From Plectrocnemia conspersa (taxonomy: Eukaryota; Arthropoda; Insecta; Trichoptera; Polycentropodidae), in contig VTFK01000210.1 in the NCBI GenBank assembly GCA_009617715.1, positions 186,001 through 250,000 of the forward strand: 64,000 nucleotides of DNA. Reading direction: 5' to 3'. This document shows, piece after piece, positions 47,611 to 59,568 of this stretch; the stretch's first letter is position 1; each line of letters begins with the position of its first letter. Under the pieces are notes generated by a model. The model was not told where the DNA came from. It was given only the letters and a program-made list of their open reading frames with translations, and did not search any database. A program made the position numbers and the translations under genes.

Positions 47611-48290
47611 GCGAAGTTACTGTTAGTCAAAGAACTGTATGGTGATGGTTAAAAAAATTTCGTACCTTCCATATTAATCTTGGAAATGCTCCCCGTGGAT
47701 ATACTATATCTGCTGTAAATAAAAAAATTAAGAAACACTTTTACGACATCTAGGTGCCATAGAAAAAATCAACAAATGGGTACATGAACTCAATAAAAGG
47801 CAAAAACAGCAAGTTTCAAATTTTTTTCTTTATTACTTGTCATGAACAATAGGGAACCATTCTTGAAGAGAATCATTACCCACGATGAGAAATGGATTCT
47901 ATGTGATAAAAACAAAGAAGCTTCAAAACATTTTCTGAAACCGAGTTTGCACACGTAAAAAATATACAGCATGGTGATATTCTTGGGAATTTATTCATCG
48001 ATCGTTTCTTCTACTAAGGGAAACTATTGCAGTCATATTAAAGTGAAATTAAAACTATGCATAGAGTATTAATTATTAAGCATCCAATTTTGATAAACAA
48101 ATTTAGATAAATTTTCTCCATGATAATGCAAGAACTAATACTTCACTAAATACTGTTAATAAATTAAACAAATTAGTGTTGAAAATTTTGCCTCATCCCC
48201 CATATTCATAATATTACTTTTTTAACCATTTAAATGATTTTATAGAAGTTTTTAACAACTTCATAATCTCTAAAAATGAATATTTGTATA
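47611..48290 (+). pseudogene. mariner transposase pseudogene
   Basis: Broken plus-strand frames follow the mariner order: TVSQRTVWWWLKKFRTF (helix-turn-helix region), WVHELNKRQKQQ, a THDEKWIL-type block around the first catalytic Asp, FLHDNARTNTSL around the second Asp, and VLKILPHPPYSHN, the block before the third Asp. Stops and frameshifts are frequent. It belongs to a different family from the elements at 32055 and 43404. Confidence 0.8.
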
Positions 48291-49249
48291 ATTAAAATAT
48301 TCATGTACCATTAAATCGTTAAAAATGACCTTGTTTTCACATTTTAAATAATAATAAAATTTTAATTTAAGAAATATCATGTTATATCTCAATAAATAAA
48401 TTGGCTTAATAAAAGAAACAATTATTAATACACTATAGTAAAATTTAAATCTTTCTGTTATAGACATACTTAGTAATCTTAAAGAGACAATTATTCTATC
48501 GCGTGATATGAAATTCGTTAAAATTGTCTCCTACTTAATATTTAATGTGATATTTTGTCGAAACAATATTTTTAATTAAAAATTCAATACATTTTTATTT
48601 TTATTATTTGTATCTATTTTAGTATATTTTCCTTGTTTATCTCTTATAAACTTCCGAACAAGTGTTTTATTATTACAAATCTTTGTACAATCGACAGTAA
48701 TTGTAAAATCATCGATAATATTATAGCGATTTTTGAAAATTCGTCACTCTAATATAATAATATTATCGATATTTAAAACATTGCACCTGTACGATTAATC
48801 TTTGAACACTGAAAAATCTTTAAATCGTTGATATATCAGTGATCTCGCATTTTGTTATCGTACTTTTTATAAAATACTATGCAGCTGTTAGTCATATAAA
48901 CGAAAAAAGGTAGCGCCTGCCTGATACTATAAAGTGAACTAATGCAAACTTTGTCTCTTGACGTTAAATTCTTATGTCATGTGTGTTCGCAAACACCACC
49001 TTTTTACAGGGCGAACAGGCGATGAATCTGGCGTACCGCTTAAATTGAAATCATGAACCATGTCTGGTCCAGAACCCAGAAGGGAATCCTAGCTCCAACT
49101 TGTCGATTTTTAAATCCAAAAGGCACGATTTTCTCGATTATTAGTACTCTCGGTTATAATTAAGAAGACAAATGTAAAATTGGGTGAGTTTTTTTTTTAA
49201 AAACAGCTCAAAAATATTGCGTAAATCCGTCAGCAATATTCTAAAAAAT
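48291..49249. other. gene-free AT-rich stretch
   Basis: Nothing recognisable. Confidence 0.5.
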
Positions 49250-49770
49250 AAGTATATCGAACGTACCTTGTATCTTGTACTTAAACGTATTTTCCGTATC
49301 TTGTATTTAGAGCAAATTGGGCGTACACCCAAAGTTGTTATCTCTTTTTTACTTATGAATATAATAACTTATTTTCACTTATGAATGAATGGATATACCT
49401 CAAAGCGACTCTGTTAAAAGAAACGAAGTATAGTGTCTATTAGTTAAGTTATATTTTCGCTAGTATAAAGTTATTTCTACTGGTGAAACTGTAAAAAAAT
49501 GAACATTGAACATTTATACATCGCATGAAAATAAATAATGATGAGTATGTAATTTAATAACTTTACTAACCCCTGCCAGATAAAGTATATTTTCACTGAT
49601 AAAAATATATATCTACCGATGAAAATGTATTCCGATATGATTTCACAGAAAAAATATTTTCGGGATAGATTCGAGTCTGTTTTTTACATTTTCCTTAAGG
49701 CATAAGCCGAGAATTTTAGGGTTAAAGCCAGGGACAGGGACGCCATTTCAGATTTTTCGAAATTTCCATC
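49250..49770 (-). repeat. hAT-like family fragment, reverse orientation
   Basis: It starts with a weak copy of the small module (ATCGAACGTACCTTGTATC), then the reversed middle module (GATAGATTCGAGTCTGTTTT) and the motif CAGGGACAGGGACGCCATTT, where the end motif core appears duplicated. The end module breaks off at about 49770, just upstream of the AGPAT promoter region. Confidence 0.6.
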
Positions 49771-50004
49771 TCATTCAATCTGGCCAAGTATATATGAATA
49801 TATGAATTTCGAATAATTTGACTATTTAAATAAATAAATATAAAATGAACGCTCGATAAATAGTCGATAGCGAAAAAGCTGGCCGTTCGCTGTCGCTCTA
49901 GGACCAAAGGGGGTGCATCGTCGGGGGTTCGTTCCCGTTAAATCGATCGATCTCGTTAAAACGTCACAATAGCAAAATGACACAGCCGCCGGGAGACTAA
50001 GAGG

Positions 50005-50068
50005 GTATGCCCGAAACGCTCGGTCCAAAATGTCTGTCGCTTCACGTCTTTCTTTTCTTTCCTTTCAG
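50005..50068 (+). other. 5'-UTR mini-intron of the AGPAT gene
   Basis: GAGG|GTATGC at 50005 and TTTCTTTTCTTTCCTTTCAG ending at 50068 delimit a 64-bp candidate intron with a strong pyrimidine tract. Removing it deletes an upstream in-frame ATG (50030) and puts the first coding ATG at 50069. If it is kept, the protein gains 13 residues. Confidence 0.65.
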
Positions 50069-53000
50069 ATGATGGCAGGCTACAGTGTGGTGTTGGCTTG
50101 CGCGATGGCGCTGCTTGTTCTTCTCTACACCCTCAGCTCCGTGGCTCGGTACTACATCAAAGTGAGAATACTACGTCATCTGCGGTGGTCTCTTAATCAT
50201 AATATAGTATTTTTTTATTTCAAATCATACATATAAAAAGAATGGCCATCTAGAAAATAGCAATACCAAAAGTTTGGCTAAACAAAAAGAAAGTGAAATT
50301 TAATTTCCGAACACCTAAGATTTTTGCACAATAGACTTTAGAAAGATCAAATAGCCAATCATAATTACATATTGCAACTAAGTACCGATGAATCCCACAA
50401 TGCAATGTTTCCAAAGAAAAGTATTTTTTTTATTTATTGCAATGATTAAAAAATTACATTAATTATGTTAATTTTATAAACATATAAATTTATTTACATT
50501 ATATTTTTAAAAATATGCTGAACTTATTTACATACATTATCACATTAAAAAATGGTACAATGGGTTACTAATATAACTAAAACTTTGTACAAAGTCTTAA
50601 GTTGAGGAAAAGCACTATAAAAATTTGTTGATTTTTTTTTAATAATGTGAAAATTATTGCATAAAATAATTCGTTAATATATGTCAAATTGTTTTAAAAA
50701 TATAAGGTGTTAATTGTCATTAAAAGTCATATTTAAATGTGACGATATTTTTCGGTTACATAAAAATATATTCTGAAAGCCAAATAAAATTATATTCACA
50801 GAAAAGTTTACCCAGTACTTAAATATATAGTTTAAAAGATATTACTGCGGCATAAAATATCTTAAAAAAATAGTTTCTTCTAAAATTTTCTTCGTCACTA
50901 GATATCGAGGATTCGTCTTCTCCCTCGTAGTCAAACAATTTTCAAAATAAAAAAAAATGTTATTACTTTTTATTCTTATTATATAAGCATAGTATTTTGC
51001 ATGAATCTGTATTCATTATTCAAACTGTACTTTTTGTTTCTTTGTAAATATATTCACAAACATAAAAACGTATGGCAAAATCTGTTCAAAAAGTCTGCCA
51101 GTCCATCGCATATGTTTTTATATATTATACAATCTGCTATTTATTTTATGTTTAGTTTATATCGTACGAGTACAACTTTTCTCTATAATAAGTGATCGAT
51201 CGGAATTTTAATTATAATAATTATTAATTCTAATCTTTAACCCTTTCATCGCGTTTGACGTCTAAGCTTTATGGCGAACAAGGCAAACCTAGCCGTCATC
51301 AACTTTTGTTTCGTATATGTTGGGCTTGAAAATTACTAAATAATATAACGAAATATTAAAATGATTAACTTACGACATCTCTTGATGACTGCTTAAAAAC
51401 ATTTCTAGATATATTTAAATTAAATATTTTTCAAAAAATATTGTGTTTCCAATTTTCGTCATCGCGGCGCTAATATCGATTTATTATAGAATTGTATGGA
51501 GTGTGAAGGTTTTTTACAATTTTCGCCGAATGTTCAACACATATTCTAACTTTTATGAATTGAAAAACAACTTAATTTATTAAAAACAACATCACGCACA
51601 GATATTGTATGAAATTTTTTTGAACGCAGCAAAGGGTTAAATATGTTTGAAACATCCACTTGTACAATTGTTAGCTGCTTTGTATGGTAACTAAAGACTA
51701 AGCATTCAATATATTATTAATTGTGTTATCCGTTTACAATTGTAGTTCGGTATGAGACTGATACTACACAACTGAATTAGAATTCTGGACTCAAATTATT
51801 TTTATTCAGCAACCAATAGCTTAGACATATGTAACGAAAAAACAAGAAATTGTTCGTTCTTATTTGTTTTGCAAGTGGGTAGCTATCTTCAGATGCGTTT
51901 CATTATTTTATTGTATTAGGATTAAAATATTATAACGACAGAATAAAAAAGAGATCATTTCGAGACCGCCGCAATACTGCTGCTTATTTTTTTAATGCCC
52001 TCGTTTAATGTTTTTTTTTTATTTCAGTACACAATATTCGTATTGGGATGTCTAGCGGCCGCCACAGTACCTTTACCGTTAATGTTCTTGAAACCTAGAC
52101 ATCCTGATAACGCTTTGTGAGTGGATATGTTAGCAAAATTTAATATCTTGTACAAGTCTAGCCCGTCCTAATGTAATTCGCGCTCGTTCCGTATCGTAGG
52201 ATTCCCGCCTGGGGATGCAGGCAGATCGGCAAGTTGCTGGGGTTGAGTTGGGAGGTGCGAGGAGTGGAAAACATAGACAACTCCAAAGGCGCCGTCATCA
52301 TAATGAACCACCAGAGCGCCTTGGATCTCATAGGTGAGATCGTTTCGCTCTAGTCGGTCCGATCGGCGTTCTCACCGTTGCGTCTTTGCAGTGCTGGCTA
52401 TCTTGTGGCCGCTGACGGCGAGATCGACTGTCGTCAGCAAACGCGCCCTGTTCTATCTGTGGCCGTTCGGATTGGCCATATGGATGTGGGGCACCGTCTT
52501 CATCGATAGACAACATCGGCAACAAGCGCAAAACGTCATAAGTAGCGCAGTAGACGCTATAAAGAACAGAAAAGTATTATTTTTGAAATTATTTCGTTCA
52601 TGAAAGGCCGTCGATAATTGCCGCTTCAATCTTACGTTTGATTTATGTTTACTTGAACACTTGCCATTAAAGTATATTACGTTATTTTACAGGCCAAGAT
52701 ATATCTGTTTCCCGAAGGCACGCGCAGTAGCACAGAAAAACTGCTGCCATTTAAGAAGGGAGCCTTCCATGCGGCGTTGGATGCGAATTGTCCTATTTTG
52801 CCCGTAGTTATATCCAAATATCACTATTTAGACTCGAACCGATACATGTTCAATTCCGGTAATTGCTTCGTAACTTAAAAAGCGACGGCGAATATAATAC
52901 GCTGCGAATCGTTTCTAGGTCACTTCACCGTCAACATCTTGCCGGAGATTTCGACCGAAGGTCTGCAGAAGAGCGATTTACCCTCTCTGTTGGACGAGTG

Positions 53001-53088
53001 CTATTCGAAGATGCAGGAGAATTACAGCCGAGCGTCGGCGGAGACGTCGTCGCTGGAAGGCAACAACAACTACAAAGTACACATGTGA
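50069..53088 (+). CDS. 1-acyl-sn-glycerol-3-phosphate acyltransferase (AGPAT1/2-like)
   Basis: Six coding exons (50069-50161, 52028-52116, 52200-52333, 52392-52573, 52693-52858, 52919-53088) give 834 nt, 277 aa, the normal length for AGPAT1/2. The enzyme transfers an acyl group from acyl-CoA to lysophosphatidate, making phosphatidate at the ER membrane. It has an N-terminal hydrophobic segment (residues 5-25), a second (about 33-50), the acyltransferase motif NHQSALD (97-103; His98 and Asp103 are the catalytic pair), the FPEGTRS motif (172-178) and the proline block CPILPVVIS. All catalytic residues are present and all junctions are in frame. The start was chosen because a good 3' splice site ends just before the ATG at 50069. 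The only large intron is the first (1.87 kb). Confidence 0.95.
50162..52027 (+). other. intron 1 of the AGPAT gene
   Basis: A 1.87-kb AT-rich intron. I see no transposon protein or member of the repeat families described here. Confidence 0.7.
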
Positions 53089-53308
53089 TATTGTAAACGT
53101 AACGAGTAAAGCAGATTCCTATAGACGTAACGACACGGCGGTACCTTTTATACGGAGCGAAGTTTCCGCAAACGGTGCTAAAGACGACTGCGATAGTTTT
53201 AGTTCAAATGAGATATTTTTATTCAGTTTTTTTGTAGGACAGAGATGCACATATATATTTTTGTAAGAATCGCCATATCTCGATCGACGCACAACTCGCT
53301 CTCTCGAC

Positions 53309-53314
53309 AATAAA
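53309..53314 (+). terminator. candidate poly(A) signal of AGPAT
   Basis: AATAAA lies about 220 bp past the stop codon, at the end of a GC-moderate 3' region. Later AATAAA motifs (for example near 53855) could give a longer 3' UTR. Confidence 0.5.
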
Positions 53315-54199
53315 TAACCCCGGTATGCGCAAAACCTCCTACATATCCTCGGAAAACTGCTTGCTCTCGGTTCCGTCGTCTGTACATATACGATTCTCTT
53401 TTTTTATCGCAACGACTAGATTAAGACTAATTGTGACTGATATGATATTAAATGTGTGTTTTTATTAATCTATAATCTATATAAATTTTATGTCAAACGT
53501 TATGTATTTAACCGCTCCGCTCGTCGGAAACCGGTCACAAATAAACGTACCTGCAACGCCAAGAGTTCTCGAGAACGCGCCTACGATCGAAACGCATTTT
53601 CTATGTCGAAAGTCAGTTCCTTTTGGATTGATCTCGTAAAGCTCGCAAGCGGTGTTTATATTTTGCACTGTCAACTATGCGACCGTTTGTGCTATCTCGG
53701 CGACTCTGAAAAAAATTGTTATGATATACAATATACTAATGTGCGGCTCATGTAAACGATACTTTAAATATATTTATCGGACATGTATGGTGTAATTTTT
53801 AGATTATTAACCAATAATGTTATAACTGTTAACGTACATGAGCTGATAACATTAATAAAACGATGAAACAACAAAAATACTTTTATTTAAATAAAATTTG
53901 CTGATAAAACTTAGTATTGTCTATTATGATGAAGACATGAAAATTTCCATCGAGTTGTTTTGTACATTTTTAAACAACGAAGTAAGCGCAATCGACAACT
54001 ACTAAGTAAGTATAGAGACATCATTCTGTAAAATCAGTAACAGCTATTTCATTAATTAGAAACTATTATTAAAGCTTACAATCAACAAATATCACTGTGC
54101 ACGACCTGTGAGATTAGGAAAATCTAGGAAAGCCTGTTAAAAAAATGTAATCGCCTGGCCAGGTTTTTGAATTGAATAATTAATCGTCGAACACAAAAG
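53315..54199. other. gene-free stretch after AGPAT
   Basis: An open frame at 53456-53755 has no motif and is probably 3' UTR or chance. Otherwise empty. Confidence 0.4.
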
Positions 54200-54640
54200 G
54201 CAATTTATAATGGATGCCAGCGACTAGCACCGTGTAAACGCTTAACGCCAGTCACTGGAGAAGCCAGTGCGCTACTGGCATGCCAGCAGAACAAATATTT
54301 TTGTTTTGCTGGCACGCCCTTCCACCACACTACGGGCTGATTTACACGCTGCCAGTTGCTGGCATGCAGCTGAAAGTTGAGCGGCGGGTCACTGGCACGC
54401 GACGACTGGCATTCCAGTCCACTGGAAAGAATTGTTGTTGCGAAAAAGCGCTACTCACCTTGCGCCAGTACGGTAGTACGTAACAACGCCAGCTCCCCCT
54501 TCCACCACACTACGCGAGTGTAGTGTGGTGGAAGGGGGAATAATTCTATCATTTAACGGTAAGGCGCCAGTGGACTGGAATGCCGGTCAACTTCCAGCTG
54601 GCATGCCAGCAACTGGCAGCGCGTAAAATCAGCCCTTAAG
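54200..54640. repeat. palindrome-rich GC block, probable miniature inverted-repeat element
   Basis: Outer inverted repeats of about 33 bp (54334-54366, beginning GGGCTGATTTACACGCTG, and 54602-54635) enclose about 235 bp. Nested inside is a hairpin with perfect 18-bp arms (54495-54512 and 54521-54538, containing CCTTCCACCACACTA) and an 8-base loop. The same CCTTCCACCACACTAC occurs just outside the left end (54319-54333). The block is dense in CCAGT, TGCCAG and GCTGGCA motifs on both strands. No coding and no matching target duplication were found. Confidence 0.65.
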
Positions 54641-54656
54641 TATATGTAGTTATAAA

Positions 54657-55698
<1,042 letters not shown>

Positions 55699-55764
<66 letters not shown>
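55699..55764. repeat. (AT)n microsatellite
   Basis: An uninterrupted run of AT dinucleotides about 66 bases long, followed by ATGTATGTATG. Confidence 0.97.
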
Positions 55765-55773
<9 letters not shown>

Positions 55774-56293
55774 CTGAAAGTTTCAGCATACGCATATAAA
55801 GTCACAAAAAACACTAAAAATAGAAAGGCTTATTCGAAGTTTTTGTTCGAGGAAAATAAAGGAGGGCAGATTGCTGCGAGAGCGAAAAAAATGACATTTC
55901 GTATATTTTTGTTGAACACGAACTTTGCAAAATTTGCAATAGATGCTAAATTGCTGCTAAAATTCATAATAGTTGCTAAAATATATGCTACTAAAGGCTA
56001 ACATTGTTTTTTTAGCTCTTTTTATAGAAGAAATAAAGTTTTCTTAAGTTCACTTCAATTTTACATGCAAAACTTATGCATTTTTTTTTCAAAGTGTTAA
56101 AATATATGCTAAAAGGTGGGATAAATGTGATAATTTGCGAAAAATTGAACTCAAAATACGTTTCTCTAATATTTTTATTAGGACGAGAATAGTATTGTTT
56201 GCACCAAAATAAGTTTGTTCCAATACACGAGCGTGAGACGGGTCGCTTGGGCCAAAAATCTCGGGCGGTCGCTTTCGTCGCCTTTCAACTACG

Positions 56294-59203
56294 ATGGCGG
56301 CGAAAAGTCGACACGAAGACGATTTGTGGAAGGATTACAGTCCCAGCTGCTGGTCCAAGAGATTTTCCGACAGAGAACTGCTCGTTGACCATCACCTTCG
56401 CTTCATAAAAGCCGGTCTGTGATTACTCGCTTATCTTTCTTTTCTACCAATTACGTCTATCTGCGTCTCTCGCTTTCCGAAACCGGGACACCCGACACCC
56501 GACACCCCACACCCGACACCCCACACACCCCATATAATCGAACGAGACGCTAGTGCGGCTTTTATCGACTCGAAAACTTTCCGAGGACAATGACCCTCCC
56601 GATTTTATTTCAAATCTAAAATAACAAATATAATATACGGGGTTGCCAGATCAAAAAAATAAACTTACAGCGAGCTGGTGGAGTAACTCTGAATGTCTAT
56701 CTTTCTAATTCTGCAATTACTTTTTGTTTGAGTTGTTTATAAGGACGTCATTTCTGCTTTTTCCAGGGGCCAGTGGTCTTTTTTTTAATATTTATATAGC
56801 ATTAAGACTCATAGTATTTCATTAAATTACATGCATTTTTCTAGACACATCAAAAGCAATATATTAACACTTTTTATAACAGTATAACAATTTACCAATA
56901 GGAGAGCGCAAAAAACAATTATCATATAAAAATATAAACAAAAAAGCAGTGGGAACTTTATACTTCTGAAAAGAGATAATTGTTTTTGTGCCCTCCTATT
57001 GACCAAAATTCGGTTTCAATATACTTTGACCAATAGCTATCATATTTTTAAAACATAGTGTTATATGCAAGTGCTGACTAACTATGGAGCAATATGCAGT
57101 GGCGACGTCTGTAAGTACTTATTTTTATACTTATTTTCTATTTTGGACTTGACCTAATGAAAGATCTAAAACTATAATTAGTTTTAGAACTTTCATAGGT
57201 TTGGGTTGGAACAGCAAATGGACATTTCGCAACCGCCAAATTGCATTTCATATACATTTTATAGCAGCATATAATTTCACTAGCGCGTATTAGTTTAATA
57301 TTATTTTCGCTAGTAGAAATATATATATTTCTACTTGTGAAAATGTCTTTGGTTTTCACTAGTGAAAATATAACTTCACTGTAACATTTATACATCGCAT
57401 GTAAATAAATAATAATAACTGTAAATGTATATATTACTACATATGGAAAAGTTAAAATCATATAATTTTACTAGCATATATCAGATAAATTATATTTTCA
57501 CTGGTAAAAATATATCTTTCGGTGAAAATGTATACAGATATGATTCCACTAAAATGACAAAATACTTTAAAAAATATTTTTGTGGTATTATATTATATTT
57601 TTTATAGGGATAACCCGAGAATTTCTGGCTTAGAATCAGGGATTTCATTAAATGAAATACAATTTCTGGGCAAATTCAAGGGGTGCCAAATATCCCCCCC
57701 CCCCACACCCCTCTCAATGAAGTCCCCGGTTGTTTACAAATGGCTTCATCTAAGGTGGCGAGACGGATAGTTGTCTTAGTTTTAAAAAAGATTTTTTTAA
57801 CTATCATAGCAACTTCTCTTCAAAAAATTTTCGAAATGACCTTTTTTTCGCTCCTGCAGCCATTTGTCCTTCTCAAACAAAAATTCCGAAAACGTTTTTC
57901 TACAATTCTGTGATGATTTTTTTTATTTTTGGTCTCATAGTAATTTGTCCTTCTCGAACAAAAATTTTGTAATTAAGACCAGATATCTTTATATATGCTT
58001 AATTGCTTTCTCTTCTGAGTATAAAACATTAATACATCTTTTAGTACTTTTATTTTCATATAAAAATTATTCTAAATCATACTCTTAGATAATATTTTTT
58101 GTTAAAATTGATTCATTTTAAAAATTAGCTTATTTTGCACAAATATATTTTCAATTAATTTTGTGTTAATGAATAAAATTAAAATTAAAATAATTTCTAC
58201 AAGTATAAACTTCCCGCCACGTTTATAATATGCGTTTACCAAAATATACCAGCTAAAAATATATAAACAATTTACGCTATCTTTTTAATTCTATTCACAG
58301 GTAGTGACAAAGCATTAACCAGCGGCTCCATCGAGCACCGACTGAACGTCGCTTACGGTGAAAAGGAACGAGAAAAATTAGATATATTTGGAACCGATCT
58401 TCCCGACGGTGATTATCGTCAAATAAAGTGCAAATTATATTCAGACGATTTGCTCAAAGTTATGTTCTCGCAGATGCACCGATACTGGTCTATGTTCACG
58501 GCGGTTATTGGCATCTATTATCCAGAGAGGAATCGCGTTTTTTCGTCGAACCGTTCCACAGCGCAGGAATCAAAACTATCATCGTCGGCTATGAACTTTG
58601 CCCTGATGTGACTCTCGGCGAGATAGTGGGACAAATAAAAAAGGCCGCTAGATACGTCTTCGATTACGCCGTAGGCAAAACTCGGTCGGTGACGCGGTTA
58701 AATCGTTTACATCTTTGATGTTTGATTAATTTTATCGTCTTTTTAGAAACGTCTATTTCATGGGGCATTCGGCCGGAGCTCATCTGATAGCCAAATTGTT
58801 GAGTGATCGGGCGTTCTTGGAGTCCACGCCCAACGCCGACTCGTTCAGAGGAGCTTTTCTCATCGCCGGCATCTACGACTTGATGGATCTGATCAAGACG
58901 CCCGAAAATGACTATCTGAAATTGTCAGCGGAAGAGGCGAGGCGACTGTCGCCGCAGTTCGACAGTTTCTTTCACTTGAGGGACAGAGACGTACGGTTGT
59001 ACGTCATCGCCGCTCAGCATGACAGCCCGACGTTCGTGAAGCAGTCGAGGAACTTGTACGACAAGCTGATGGAGAGCTGCCAAGTGCAGCGCGTTCACTT
59101 CAAGATCGCGGACGGCAAGGATCACTTCCACATCGCGGAAGACCTGTCCGAGCCGGATAACTACTTAATTGCCGCTCTGACCAAAGATCTCTCTACGGAG
59201 TGA
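56294..59203 (+). CDS. kynurenine formamidase-like alpha/beta hydrolase
   Basis: Four exons (56294-56414, 58301-58408, 58474-58684, 58747-59203) give 897 nt, 298 aa, the usual length for arylformamidase/KFA. KFA hydrolyses N-formylkynurenine to kynurenine and formate in tryptophan breakdown in the cytosol. The N-terminus has the family block YSPSCWSKRF; next come LNVAYGEKEREKLDIFG, the oxyanion motif HGGYW (85-89), the nucleophile elbow GHSAGA (Ser155), the acid in AAQHDS (Asp239) and the His in DHFHIAE (His273). The catalytic set is complete. Intron 1 (1.89 kb) is long because it carries a hAT-like element. The first donor is GTCTGT, which is weak, so the exon 1 junction is slightly less certain than the rest. 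The protein could prefer another ester substrate, but the motif set favours KFA. Confidence 0.88.
56487..56531. repeat. ACACCCS minisatellite
   Basis: About six units of ACACCCG/ACACCCC lie within intron 1 of the formamidase gene, some 70 bp after its donor. Confidence 0.85.
56740..57728 (-). mobile_element. hAT-like non-autonomous transposon with perfect 8-bp target duplication
   Basis: The 989-bp element has worn terminal inverted repeats (TAAGGACGTCATTTCTG at the left; CAATGAAGTCCCCG at the right). Identical 8-bp flanks GTTGTTTA lie at 56732-56739 and 57729-57736. It holds end modules, a fold-back module (GAGAGCGCAAAAAACAATTA and its inverse near 56980), the middle module with GCTGACTAACTATGGAGC, and reversed CCCGAGAATTTCTGG. 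No transposase is encoded. It lies inside formamidase intron 1. Confidence 0.9.
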
Positions 59204-59358
59204 CTCTGAGACTTCCAAAAAAACCAGGCGCACGCATCTGACGAATAATATATTTTTATATCAAATTTATAAATGTATAAAATTTATGGAAAAATAATAC
59301 ATTTCGAATATATAATATACATTTACATCATTTTATGCTATATTTTATATATAAGTTA

Positions 59359-59364
59359 AATAAA
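59359..59364 (+). terminator. candidate poly(A) signal of the formamidase gene
   Basis: AATAAA lies 156 bases past the stop codon and 205 bases short of the oppositely oriented SLC44 stop codon, so the two 3' UTRs probably overlap. Confidence 0.5.
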
Positions 59365-59568
59365 TAATCTCAATGCACTTTTTGTTTTGTTGTATGATAA
59401 GTAAAACCGACTAGACAGTACAAAACGACAACGAAGGCAAGAGGACCCTTTGGTATGCGTCACTCGATTATATTGTGCACTCTGAACCTTCGGATAAAGC
59501 ACAAACACAGCCTTGAATAATACTCGAATAAGCGAACATATCGCGACACACAAATACGGCGGCGGGCG

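Noticed and set aside
53456..53755. 99-aa open frame after AGPAT
   Set aside because: No motif, no splice partners, probably 3' UTR or chance.
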